Shown here: positions 1 through 12,799 of the stretch, piece after piece
How the letters are laid out: each line of letters opens with the position of its first letter
Numbering within the stretch: the stretch's first letter is position 1
Assembly: GCA_020055645.1 (NCBI GenBank)
Contig: CM034549.1
Location: forward strand, 24,201,930-24,265,929
Reading direction: 5' to 3'
Source of the DNA: Tomocerus qinae
Taxonomy: Eukaryota > Arthropoda > Collembola > Entomobryomorpha > Tomoceridae
DNA length: 64,000 nucleotides
Notes under the pieces: model-generated
Seen by the model: the letters and a program-made list of their open reading frames with translations, nothing else
Database searches by the model: none
Told to the model about the DNA's origin: nothing
Made by a program: the position numbers and the translations under genes

Positions 1-1508
1 CTTTAGTCAAGGAAGAGTTTCAGTAGCTCTAAACCATAGCTAATTGCAAGTGTTAAGAGAGAAACTCATTTACTCTTTTTATAGACAAAATGTACAAATA
101 TGGGCAGGGTGATCTTAAGGCAGAGTAGCATCTCTAATTGCCAATACTAGTCCGTTCTATTGTTTTCCTCTGTAAATGTGGAATTTCTTCAGAGTATTAG
201 CGTCAACGTAAATAATAGCCTGTTAATTTTCTGCTAGAATTTCCCTTCCTCTTGAATTCATCACTTTAACGTATGAAAAAGATTGTTTTCTGTCTTTGGC
301 CATGAAATCGTAATATTATTATACAATTTTTTGCTCTTTGCATGTTTGAGATGCTTTGCGGAGTCGTCTGCCTTAACATGGCGTGACTATGACTTAAAGA
401 ATTATCCAAATTGCAGCAAAATAAAGGACTTGCTGTTCAAATATTATTGCTAGAATGTAGCTGTACTTGTTCAACATAACAATAGGTGGACGTGGACAGC
501 TCCATTCTTTTGACACCAAATAAGGAAGGATGACAATTACATACATTCTATTATCCCTCCATAAACATTTCATTTAGTCAGCATAAGTCAATGGTATATA
601 ATCTACAGTTGTTTATAAATTATATACTAATCTCGTCTAGCTAAATATCTGAAGGCACACTTGTCTATTATGTTTGGCCATTTGTTGCAATTCTCTATTT
701 ATTTACTGACTATATTCTACTATTACCTTGATTTTTGTCTTTCATCTTCAGCATGACATTGACGCTATCTTGTCATTTAGCTTTAATTTCATGACAATTT
801 CATAGCTTATGATGTAACATGACATTTACACGCAGTCTAAGCAAGAAAATTCCGTCCGACTCAACGATATCGTTTTTTACTGCATTTTATGGTTATGTCA
901 CACAATTTGGCACATGACACGGGGAAATTATTCCGGGCGGACGACGTAATAATCTCATTTGGTGTATTGAGTGGAGATGCGACGAGATATATACAACCAT
1001 TAAATTGTAGTACCGTTGAACATGTATCTCTCCACCTCCTACATATTACATTACACATACACATGGAATTAAAATAGATACATGCAACAGTTCTATTATT
1101 TTCGCCACATTAACTCCTATGCAATCTTTCAATAGACATTCCCCGCATACTAGTTACAGTTGACTTAACTTTGACTTTGTCTTTTTCCTCTATTTTAATC
1201 TTTCGGAGAAAAACATTTTTAAAAGTAGATTGCAATAACAGCATATTATGTCTTGGTTCGTTCCATATTCAAAGAAAACAGCGCAGAAAATTGTATGATA
1301 AGGTAATAAGAGTCAGGAGTGGAATTGCTTATCTTATCGAGACTAGCTTATAAATATTTGAGCAGACTGGCAAACAACTGTTCTTTCGGTAAATACGAGT
1401 TGAATTATCAACTTTTTCTTTTCGAGGTGTTTCTACTTTGGTACATGTGTCTATGTCTTCGTTCCTGACAGGTGGGATTTTGCATATGTCACAATTCTAC
1501 TCCAACTC

Positions 1509-1562
1509 TATAAATCTTCGGGTGTAAACCAACGAGTTGAGAGAAGACCAGCTGTGCAAATG
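1509..1562 (+). promoter_or_regulatory. Candidate TATA promoter with short first exon
   Basis: A TATAAA hexamer at 1509-1514 is followed about 50 bp later by a consensus splice donor (GTAAGT, GT at 1562-1563). That spacing would fit a short non-coding first exon beginning near 1540. The nearest downstream gene on this strand is TMEM198, whose start codon is at 6563, so this could be its distant 5' exon. The link is only inferred; no transcript evidence is available and such motifs occur by chance in AT-rich DNA. Confidence 0.25.
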
Positions 1563-4500
1563 TAAGTTACTCGATCTCTGCTGCGTTTCCTTATGTTTCT
1601 GCAATACACTCAGTCACAAAGCCAAGTACCGTAAATATAAGGTACGTTTTTAGTATTAATATTTTAAACCCTTTTTCGCAGAGCTTGTTTGCTCTGCCAT
1701 TCTGTTGCAATTGACTCTATATTGACTCCCCTTGCAATGCACCATTGAACTTAAGTGTACTCTACAAGATATATCTTTTCAACTACATATAGAGCACTGA
1801 CGGTGAGAAACGTGCTTCTCATTTTTCTAAATGTTCTCGTCTACAGTTTACCCTACATTTTGTTTATTTAGATATTCTTTTCATTATCACAACAAAAAAG
1901 AGAAAAGAAAATGAGCTCCTTGTACTTATTAGGAATTGAGAAAACTTTCAATTTGCATCCAAAAATCCCTAAAGACCTTTTACAGCGCAAACTTCTGCTA
2001 TTTACGTTTTATGCATGTTGACTCCTATTACAATGTTACATAACAGCCAAATACAAAGACAAGGCTGTTCGCTGCGACATTCAAAGAATAACACGTCCAA
2101 ATTAGTACACATTTGACTTGTAATCCTTTTATTGCATGCCTAAATACACAATCTAATCAATTCTTTAATGCACATACTCAAATTACTAACATAGGGATAA
2201 GTATGCTGACAATTCGCATACGGAACTTTATAGTATGCAATTTGTTGGCTTTTATCTCTGTCTGTGGTGTGTGCAGTCAATCTTGTGAAATAAAAATAAC
2301 TATGCAATTATTACACCCATTTATGACGAATGTTGACGATGAGTCATTTTTCGACAGAGGTTGTTTAGACTTTCTTAGTATTTAGGATTCTAATCTTTCC
2401 TCAAGCTAAAAGGCCACCGCAACCACATTTAAATATACCAAAATGTGAAAACGCATAGCTAATTATATTACTCTAAACATACAGTATAAGATATAAGCTA
2501 CCTAAGCTACGTGTGTGTGATGAATAGATAACATAATAGTTATTTTCATCGTTTCAGCCTGTCGTGCCCTTTAGTTTACTTAACATTTGCCTAGCACGAT
2601 AAAACAAACGTGGCATGCAATGCTATGTAAAGCATAATAAAATGAAGGAATTAAAATCCCTTTCTAGCTAAATGAAGTCCGTCAATTCTATAATGCATCA
2701 TGCAATCAACTGTAATAGAACATCGCATATAAATGCTGTCATTACATTCTATCTGCCAACCAGCCACTCTACTAGCTTCTCTAAGATAATAGTGTGTGAT
2801 TGCATAACCTAGACATGATTACACGATAACAGCTGAAGAAAAGGCAAATGCAATTCTATGGACAGTTTGGCCTAGCTTATTGTTAACACAGTCTGTCTGC
2901 TCTATTGTCATGGAAGGTCTCTTTATTTTCGTGCACATTTTTTCGTGTCTATAATACAGATAGCAACTCCGTCCTGTTCTGTTGTATATTTAGAAATAAC
3001 ACTATATTGGTCGATAATAGTCTATACCAATGTGGTCAGGTTGAGATTAGCTTTGGGAATGTCTGCTTTTATTCTGAATTAGATAATGCGAGAATTTTCT
3101 GTGTGTACATGCGAGATTGGAATGCTGTATCCTTGTAGGTTCAGAAAAGTATAGGAGAGAGAGAGTAAAAATGCAAAAAGAACACAGAGAACTCACCCGC
3201 CCGCTACACAATGTCATTGTAACTGTCAGTTTAGTTCTGCTCTCTACTCGTCGTTGTATATTCTATTTAGTATTGGATGCATAGAAAACAGCTTTTCACA
3301 CTATCACTTATTTCACTTCAGGGCTCGAATGTAATTTAGTGGAATGGCAGCGTCTGTCTACTTAGCACGTTTGGTGTAAAGTAAAGAATAACCTTAATAC
3401 ACATGAGATAAATTCCAGAGAATTTCCAAACCACATTATTGTGGGCTGACTTGATGGCAAGTGATACAATAATTTATATCTGCCATTACAGACGGCTATG
3501 AAAATAGTGCATAATTTTACACTTGATATTTACCTACGTAAATACAGAGGATGAAAATGAGTTATTCCAGGTCATACTCATAAACACATTTCATTCTGTA
3601 GGATGTGTAATACACGCTTCTGGCCTGTTTATTACTAATAGTATATAATGGTATTTGCCAATAAGTAGAATGTAGGTGAGTTCAGAAAAAGCTGGCAAGA
3701 AATGTAATGTCAGTTGTTTAACAAATAGAGGAGAGGGAAACAGAAGTGGGTTCATAAATCTCGGAGAGTAATAATAGTAATGAATTTATTATATCATGCT
3801 TATTGAATACGCAACAGAATAGTTACATATTTAAGGATGCGAAGAAACCCATTTGGCTCGGTAAAATACGTCTTAAATTCATAATCTCACGTTTGCCTAT
3901 TTCCCCTTCGTAGATAACGGCAGTGTATCCTTTCGTAGAACAACTGACTGCAAACCAACTGACTCTGACCGTACAAAAGTCATCACATATATATCGTCAT
4001 ATCCAAGTTGTTACTTCTTGGCCGATTTTCAAAAAAAACTATGTTTACAGTTGTAGCATGTGGGACTTGTCTTTTTTAATATCGACTGGGCAAATACAAA
4101 GAATATTACAGTAACATGCTGTGGAGTTTTATAGCTATGTCAAGTACATGTGCTTAGAATTCATAGGTAAGGATATAAGAAATGTCAACTGAAATTGCAG
4201 CCTTGACAAAAATTACTTGGCCTTATTTGCCACTCTAATCTATAGAGAGTAAAACTGGACTTTTTACGACATATTTCTGTGCAGAGTCAATGGGCGAATG
4301 TGGGCTCATCAACAAAATTGCATTGCATATGTAATGTTGTATAATGCTTGGAGTAGTATATCGTCTATATGTAATAATCGTGTATTATAAATGTGGGAGA
4401 GGTAGTGCAGACATGATATACGCAAGGAAGGTTGAGATAGACAGTATTAATGCATAGAGAGGAGACACCCGCTGAGAAAAAGAGCATTGGGTGCCCTGCC

Positions 4501-5539
4501 CTTATAGTACTACGTTTAGTAGCCAGTATATTATAGGAGTTGGGTGAATATAGTATGAAAGTTGTGAAGAGCTTTGCTTTAGTTATCTGGGAATGGATTT
4601 GAGATGCTGACTCCTGGTAGTGACTCTTATTGGGTTTCTTTGCAAAAGTAGATGTGATCTTTTAGATGGCAAGAAACTGCACACTCACGTTGAGCACAAT
4701 GCCTTGGTGGAGTAGTTACTCTGCCTTTCTTTATTGCATAAGGATATGTGTAGTTACTACTACGTATTCGTAGGAAGGAGCATTAGAGTCTATGCATTCT
4801 CTCCAGCAGAAGCAATTCAATTCCACTCCAATCAAATTCAATCCACCTAGTCACACACACGGCCTAAAAAGAGTTGAAGGAGAGGGAGGGAGCGTCGGCG
4901 GAGGAGAATAAAAGAGACCGACATTTATTTTATATATTTAAGAGTCTAAGAGAGTCCGCTTACGTTGTTGAAATGCATTCAATAGGCTTTTATTAAAGAG
5001 ATTCTAAAAGAAGAAGGAAGATCCTTGCTTCATGTAAAGCGGAGATAAGAGCCCGGATAAGAAACAAGTGCGGAGAATATTGGAGCATATTTTTTCTATA
5101 TCATTAATACATGCATGGGATAGGTTTGTGGATGGCACTTTATTTGGACCCATATTTCCTTATCTGCAGATGTATTTCTAAAAAATGTTTGGGCTATCCC
5201 TCCGTGCTGTGTGAGCTATTGACCTTCCTGCCTTCCTTTCTGTGCTAGCTTCTACTACAGCCCTTTTCCACCCAGCTATCGATTTCCTACCACTTCTGCC
5301 TGGTCTATTCTGTCAGTCCGTCCGCACATTCATACCCTGCCATGTATTCCTATATACCATGGCTAATGTATCTAATAAGACTTTCAACATAACAACCTCA
5401 CCAGCATGTCTCATTCACTTTTTCAGACTCTGTACTCTTAACATGTATACAGTCTGCTATCTACTACCATCATCATATGCATAGCCCTAGTAGCTTCACT
5501 TCGCAAAGAACGACAGAGCCGAACAGAACAAGCACAAAG

Positions 5540-5593
5540 GAACAGACACAGAGAATTGCTAAAATAAAATTCCTCTCTTGTCTGTGTCTGTTC
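5540..5593. repeat. Short inverted repeat (13-bp stem, 28-base loop)
   Basis: Bases 5540-5552 are exactly the reverse complement of 5581-5593 (a perfect 13-bp stem), and a partial extension outward includes matching CAAAG/CTTTG pentamers. No gene is nearby and no function is assigned. Confidence 0.6.
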
Positions 5594-6562
5594 GCTTCTT
5601 TGCCAATTTCCAGTATCTAGCTATATAACTCTGCCCTATTTATTTTAAAAATCATTTCCCAATTCATTGGACACTATAGGGTATCTATTCTTATTTTTAC
5701 GGTAGAAAAATTGCATTAGACTTTTAGTTAGTCATTCTTCTATTACGAAATACTAATCCCACATAAATGCATTTTCTGCACACAAGCACTAAAAGTAGTG
5801 GATGAATAAGAAAACTGGATTCGTCTGACGAGACGTGGCCTTAGTTAAGAATTCCCAGTGACTACTCATAGTTTTCTAGTGTATCGTGTTGCATTCGATT
5901 GCATAGTCATGTGTACCTATCACTCATACAACTAGTGCACAATCAATCAATACAGAAAACGCTATTTTATTACACTTCGCAACTGAACCACTCCAGTTTT
6001 AGGAGAACTATGCCGTGACTCCTTTACCACCAAACACTTCTATGGAAAATGCATAATCGTTTTTCGCCCGTGCTCTAAGTGTTTGTTATTTGTTTACCTA
6101 TCATCTGGCTCTGTAAGCACTATTCTCTCTATAAATATGCGGAAGAAAAGCATCAAGAAATTTGAACGTTTGAAAACATAGGTTTCTATTATTATGTTTC
6201 TTTTTCCTCCTCTAAGTATATATAATTTAGTATGTCTGTGGTGCTCAAGACTCTAAAAATATATCGATGGGAAATTAACCAAGGAAATGTGTTTGTGATG
6301 GTGAAAGATTATCTCCGCGCAGTTCTCTCCATATAGAAAATGACTATCTCTTACTATGTTCAAGTATTACAAACGCTATTTAACAACTGAACGTGCCAAA
6401 AAGAAGCCGAAATATATCAATCAACCCATCAATCAGAAATCAATCGCTCGCTTAACAACTTTATCCAGCGGGCGTCAAAAGTGATTCAATAACAGTCTAA
6501 ATGGCTAAATAGTGTTTATTAGAGAGGAAACAGACATCGCATCGACGAAGTGGAACATCACA

Positions 6563-9500
6563 ATGGATATAGATACAGAGAATATTTTTAGCACAACAAC
6601 TGGAAATAATATGAATTTCAGTATTTTGGGTGATGGAATAACTACTGGGAACAATGGCAATGGAACGGAATCGGGGACTCCTTCGGATATGATTCCCATC
6701 GATTGCAGCAGCTTAGATTACAATTATGACCCGGCCACGTCCATTGTCAACATTGCACTTTTTATCTGCGGCATCCTTTTCTGCATATTTGGTAACTTCA
6801 TATGAATTTTCATTTTCCAGCAATAAATAAATAAATAGTTTTACTGTCTCAAATTGAGATTGCCAGAAGACAGCAAAATGATTCAACAATAAAATAGAAT
6901 AAAAAGTGGAGGCAGAACATCTGAATATTATTGTATAATATTATCGAATGTGAATGAAATTAATTAAATGGCTGATGAATTTTGGTATTTTTAGGTTACC
7001 GATGCTTCAAAGCAATTTTGTTTCTAATTGGTTTTATTTTCGGTCTGGTAATTGTATTTCTAATCTGCCAAGAAGAAGATCTCCTTCCCCAATACGGAAA
7101 TATAGGTTTGTGACTCGGAATATTATAGGGATAAAAGATGCTGTTCCGTATACATTAAAAGATAATCTAATAACGTTGTGTGAATATTAATCTATAGGAA
7201 TATCAACACTTTCTGGATTTTTGTATGGACTCATCTGTTTGTTAGTTCCTTATGTGGGTTTCTTCACCCTGGGTTTCCACGCAGGACTCCTCCTCGGCTT
7301 AGCATCGATGATATTTTTCCCCGTCGGATATTCCATCTGGATCTCCATAATATTTTTGTTAGGTCAGTTAACTTTAACTCATTGAAATCAATAGTCATTT
7401 CCTTGTATCTATATTTATAAGCTTTGCAGGAAATGCATGAATGAATTATATATAGAGCTCCTGGCAATCTTGTTTGGGTTGTTGATTCCGTTTCATTAAA
7501 TTTCTCTGTGCAGTAACTGGTATTGTCATTGTCATGTCTCGTGGCTTGCCTTTCAGTGCAGTGCGGTTTGTTTTCCTTCCCCATTATCGGTCATTATCAC
7601 TTATTTGCTTATTTATACACATTGCTACCGTAGACCAGTTTGTTTCCTTTCCAGATGAAAAAAGAATTCATTACCTTGTCACACAACCCATTCAGTAGTA
7701 TATAGTTATTATAATATTGACAATAATTAGTAGTTTATAGGTATATTAATCCAATTCCCTTAATACATTACGCATTTTGTATTTAGGCATCCATTAATTA
7801 GTGTCTATACATCTCTAGGAAGATAAAATGAAACAGTAATTCCCAAAGACATTTCTTGTATGTTGTTAACGTGTTACTCCTATGCACTACGAATAGATAG
7901 TGAATATTTAATAAGCAAGGGAATTCTTGCACAAAGACTAGGTGGAGTTCATCACTACTGTAATAACTCTTGATACGAGAACAAGATATAATTGCTAACA
8001 AACTCTTTTTCAAACTCGTTTAGACAAAGCACAGATCTGTTACAAATAAGTAATAATAAATTTATCTATTAATCTATTTCATTGGCGAGAGAACACACAT
8101 GCAAATGTATACAAACAAGGTAGTTAAGTGTATACAGTCGCATATTTATCACTTTTAATTGCAATTAATAATCGATCTATCGATCTCAGTACTTGTTTAA
8201 TATAAAATCTCATTAAAAATCATGTTTGTAGGGATATCATTGAATATAATGTAAATTGTGTTAATGAAACGACGTCTATAACATAATTATTGAGTGAGTG
8301 AACATGGTTGACCTTTTGATTTCTATTTTTGCACAGTTTACACTTAATGCTCACGTAGAATGGTTAGTTAAGGTGAGGTAGTACATTGTGACAGCGACCT
8401 TTACGGACATTCTGCACAATGTGTATATGAAGCATGAGTGTCATGTCTATTGTCTTGGTCCTTATCTCAGTCTAACAGTAGTATCGCAAGAATCACTGCA
8501 TATCTCATCGATGCTTGCGAGAATACCGTATTGCAGTCTTCTTTTTTTATTTTATAAGTCACATCTAACAAGTGCATATCAGGTATCCAGTTTCCTTCTA
8601 TCGCTTTGTGACTTGCTTTGCTTTGACACGACTCTCAGACACACACAGTGTACTAATATCCATACGATCATTTAATCATATGTGCCATTTCTCTACCACA
8701 ATCACTTTCCCATGTTCTTAACTCTATCTCTCGCACTCTACGCCTCTCTGCTTGTTTACTTATTTACTCTGACATCAAATTAATCCCTACAATTTATATT
8801 AATTGCAAATACTTTCGCAAAAGGAACTACTTTTACATTCCGCTCCATTTTTGTCTCTTCATTGAAAAATCAAAAGCCCTTCTTTTAATAGCTTACTACC
8901 AACAGATTAACTATCCTATTCATGTAAGCTAATTTGCTATTCACCTACTAGCTATTATTTAAGTAGAACTAATTAGCAATCAAAATAAACCATCTGATAA
9001 TATGATAAACATAATCCACTCCCTTTTCACGATAAACGCTAATAACTACATGCCCAACTTTTACATTACTAATACTTAATTGAGATTAAACCCATTTTCG
9101 CTAACAATCAGAATTTTTAACTGCATAATTAGCGATTTAAAAATTATTTACAATTTGTTATTTGCGTATCGATTTCCGAAATTAATGATATTCAGATGTA
9201 AATCAGATTGTTGTGTTTAAAACTAATTTATTGACTTGTTTAAGCCTCTAATGCATTGCTCGTTTGTGATGGTGCATAATGTTATGATGATTTGGTATTT
9301 GTGTGCAGATGAATATTAATATTCGGTCAATGTACATATTTTAAAGAAATAGGGGCGAGAGTGTATATAAAATGGAGTGAATGTAATGCACTCGGGCAGT
9401 TGGTGTTAGTAGGAGCTTTTGAAAATTGCTATTATGTAGTCGCTAAACGAGTGTAACAAGAAATAATGGATAGACTGCTTTAATAATAGTGTGTAAGTGT

Positions 9501-11933
9501 CTATAGTATGTAATAGCAGCGGCTAACCTTTAGAGAAAAATGAGTGTGATAATGATAATCAAGTGTTGGGTTTAAGCTGCACAGTGGCCTAAGTACGAGA
9601 GACAGAATCTGCAGTGCAGCATTCAAGTCAAGTCAGTTCAGTTCAGCCAGTCTCCTGCCTTATCATCTACTTATCAATAAATAAGTTGATGTATTAAGTA
9701 TGCTAGCAGGTTCACGAATAAAAACTAGTAAGCGCAAATAAATATCTTTAAACTGTACCTACAAGAATGAAAGCCAAGGATTAGTTCACTAGCACAGCAT
9801 CACACTATACTACTAAGATAATTTGATGGTTTGCTTCGCTTGACTCAATTAAATATGTATCAACGCTCTAGTGTTCTTTTGTGTGTCTGTGTCTACGGAA
9901 GAAAAAGTAAAGTACCAAACAACAGTATGCGCATTCTATGCAGTTTTCTTTTTACAGTAAGAAATTACTAAATACGATAAGTTCAAGTCTTACCTTACAA
10001 TTATTATAACCCCCTGCTTATTTACTACTAGGAGAAATACCAGATTAACTTACCGTTGACTCCTATACAATTATCTACAGAATCCAATGAATGTTGTAAA
10101 TAGAACTACAAACGATTATCAAAAGAACGCACAAAAATATGAATAGCTCTAATGCATTTCAAATGACTTTAGCTACCTAACCATGTCATGTAACGAACAG
10201 TAACATCATTAAGACTGAATAACTTTAGATCGTTTACCATTTCGACATGATACGAGTAGCAGTTTCATTCTTTTTCGTTGTCTATTGCTGCGTAATCGTG
10301 TACCAGAGCTTGTGCAATCATTTCGTAAGCTTTAAACATAATATTTTTAGCTACTTGCTAAAAACATGAACATATTGAACACTGTTATAATTATAGCAAG
10401 ACGTCTGCATTGATTTCCTGGTATGTTAACAATAGATTCATAATCTGTCAAATTAAAATTTCTATGTTTAGTTCAATGAGTACTAGGCGTCTCTTCTATT
10501 GCAAATTATGCACATCATTGTGATGTTTAAATTACATAAACTCGTTTTTATCCATGAAATGGCTGAAATAAGGATGATACTTTAAATATGCTGATATCAT
10601 ATATGGAAAAGATAGCTCAAGACATAGACATGGCTATAAAATTGGCAAAAATATTCATAGCTGCTGGCATTGATTCTTTAGTTTTCATTTTTCATGTTGT
10701 GAGAATTTTATAAGAGGAGCAGTAGAAAACATGTTTGAAGTTTTTAGTTACAAAATTGGAAAAATCAAACATTTTACCTGTATAATATTTGAGGTGCAAA
10801 TTTCTAATGCATAACTATATTGCGCAATGATATTTAAATTTTTTCCAATTGGTGCTTTCTACGCAATATCAAAAGTTTTAATATTTCTGACTCTGGCTTC
10901 GTCTGCAGATGCTGATAAGTACATGATACTTATAGGTTTGTTTAATAATAATAGAAATGACTAAATACATAGTATAGACTAAATATTATTTGTAGATGCA
11001 CTGCGTAGTATTTATTTGCATGAGACGAGAATGAGGAAATGGTCTATGTAAACAGTCTTTATCTTTCCGTGCTACATAGAAATTAGTACAAGTGTATAGA
11101 TTAAGGTTGAATTTTTTGGCCCTTATTCACAACATAGGTTTTGTAACTCTTGTTTTCCTCGTTTCCAGTTAGCATGAGTGTGATGGATAAACTGTCAATT
11201 TTTTTAGGAGCTGGACTGTTTGGGGCAGTTGCCAATGTGTGTTTCCCATCCCTGACGATATTGACAACGGCTCTGATAGGCGGTGCTGGAATATCAGTCT
11301 CATTCGACTATTTCGTTGAAAAGCTGAAGATGGCCAATTGGGTGTGGAGTCACGTCAAGGGGAAAGGCGAGCTTGAATTTTGCTGGTTTAGTTGGCTGCT
11401 ATTGGGACTTTGGCCGACTCTCGTTGTTGTCGGTGCGTTCATCCAATATTCTCTGACGGCCAAAGGATTCACCATCCATACCTGTAAGTTGACTAGATAG
11501 TTGAATTATTAATTACATCTTTTACATTCTAACACGAACAAAATTCAACCATCTGTCATGTCATAATTATATAGTAAAAAGCAACATTTCTATAGGATAT
11601 TTCTTTTGTACATATACGGTCATTATTTTATGAGTAATGTCTATATTTACATTTCTTATCGCTTGTTTATTTTTTGCCAAGATTGACTGAGTATTATTTT
11701 TCGCAGATCCTTACAAAAAGCGTCATCAACCACCGAGACGGCGTTTGACAAGAGAAGAGCGAGCGATGGCCCGTCAGGCCAAGTACAGATATTTGTACCA
11801 AGTTCGCACAGCTGGTGGTGACATTTTGTCTCAATCTTACATTCAGTCCTTGCAAAAGTCACAATTGGACACTTTGTCAACACACATGTCCACCCTACAA
11901 CCTCACGATGAAACGAACCGTATAGACGAGTGA
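6563..11933 (+). CDS. TMEM198: TMEM198-like multi-pass membrane protein
   Basis: Five coding exons join in frame: 6563-6791, 6995-7105, 7198-7362, 11169-11483 and 11707-11933, giving 348 residues. The start is the first ATG in the open frame; the frame stays open upstream but only from a GTG. The protein has a polar, Asn/Thr-rich outer N-terminus, about seven hydrophobic segments between residues ~60 and ~265, and a basic cytoplasmic tail (KKRHQPPRRRLTREER). The motif IFGYRCFKA, a DYFVE motif and the CWFSWLLLGLWP segment match my recollection of animal TMEM198 proteins (DUF4203). Vertebrate TMEM198 has been linked to LRP6 phosphorylation in Wnt signalling; that role is only transferred by homology. 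Intron 3 is 3.8 kb, far longer than the others, and contains promoter-like motifs. The probable poly(A) signal is AATAAA at 12776-12781. Confidence 0.9.
9364..9492 (+). promoter_or_regulatory. Candidate intronic promoter in TMEM198 intron 3
   Basis: A TATATAAAA stretch at 9364-9372 is followed at about +32 by an initiator-like GGCAGTTG with the presumptive start base at 9398. A consensus donor GTAAGT follows near 9493, so a short non-coding first exon is possible. It would drive either an N-terminally truncated TMEM198 isoform joining exon 4 (11169) or a separate non-coding RNA. This rests on motif spacing only. Confidence 0.3.
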
Positions 11934-12016
11934 AGAATCCCTTTAAAAAAGACGAACAGAAAATACTCGAAATTCTCATCTGTTGTCAAATGATAAGAAA
12001 TTCTCAAAAACTGATA

Positions 12017-12446
12017 AAAGGGGATGGCACCAGTCTTATGGAGTTCATGGACCGACAGATCTGAATAGGATTAATATATGTTGTAGCCCTATTTTTTCTG
12101 ACCAAAAGTCATTATTGTCAAAATTCAATATGGGCTACCGTTTTCGAGATATCTGTGGTCAAAAACTGCCTTTTTAACGTTAGGGGAGCAATCCGGAAGC
12201 CGAAACCCGCAGATTTATTACCTGCCAACCATAGTTATTATAACAATAATCTGCGGGTTTCGGCTGCCGGATTGCTCCCCTAACGTTAAAAAGGCAGTTT
12301 TTGACCACAGATATCTCGAAAACGGTAGCCCATATTGAATTTTGACAATAATGACTTTTGGTCAGAAAAAATAGGGCTACAACATATATTAATCCTATTC
12401 AGATCTGTCGGTCCATGAACTCCATAAGACTGGTGCCATCCCCTTT
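12017..12446. mobile_element. Fold-back (long inverted repeat) element
   Basis: The left arm 12017-12215 and right arm 12248-12446 are each 199 bp and align end to end with no gaps. I see a single mismatch (A in the left arm versus the C expected, near 12198). The loop is 32 bp (12216-12247). This is typical of a non-autonomous fold-back or MITE-like element, and the near identity implies recent insertion or hairpin-based homogenisation. It starts 83 bp after the TMEM198 stop codon and precedes the first clear AATAAA, so it is probably transcribed as part of the 3' UTR. There is no convincing flanking target duplication: an 8-bp GTTGTCAA occurs on both sides (11982 and 12451) but at unequal distances. 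No transposase is encoded. Confidence 0.9.
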
Positions 12447-12775
12447 AACAGTTGTCAACTTCTAAATATCTAAAGTAGGTACAATAATCAATGTGTAATG
12501 TTATTTTAATGTTTTTGTTATTAGAAAAATGCTATGAAAATATATTACTATTTACACAAAAATACTATTATCCTACGAATGACCTTCAGCATGGTAATTA
12601 TGTTCAAGTCAATATAATATTGCCACTAATTATTGGATTAAAGTGCATGAGAAGGGTCGTGTATGGAAAATCAATGTTGTTCATTTGAGAATTGTTGTGA
12701 TGTGAGCGCGTGTGAACATTGTATGCTGTCAATTAGTCATTAAGTCATAAAATGTCTACACACGTAGCCACGTTA

Positions 12776-12781
12776 AATAAA
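12776..12781 (+). terminator. Poly(A) signal, TMEM198
   Basis: Canonical AATAAA followed within 10-40 bases by a GT-rich stretch. It is the first such hexamer after the TMEM198 stop codon, which places the whole fold-back element inside the predicted 3' UTR. Confidence 0.5.
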
Positions 12782-12799
12782 TACGGTTGTCTTTTTTCT

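Larger units (their letters stand above)
1..6562. other. AT-rich region without a recognisable gene
   Basis: I read both strands and found only short open frames (under 100 codons) with no family resemblance and no signal peptide followed by a plausible domain. The stretch probably holds intergenic DNA and possibly a long 5' intron of the TMEM198 gene that follows. The only structured items I note are a TATA/splice-donor arrangement near 1509-1562 and a short 13-bp inverted repeat at 5540-5593. A GC-richer purine-rich patch lies near 4870-4920; I assign it no function. Confidence 0.6.

Noticed and set aside
7264..7584. 106-codon minus-strand open frame
   Set aside because: Antisense shadow of TMEM198 exon 3 and intron; no family resemblance.
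8374..8430. let-7-like ten-base seed (TGAGGTAGTA) with a nearby partial hairpin
   Set aside because: Only the first ten bases match let-7 and they are not paired; the stem (ACATTGTG with CACAATGT) is short and leaves the seed outside, so it is not a credible microRNA precursor.
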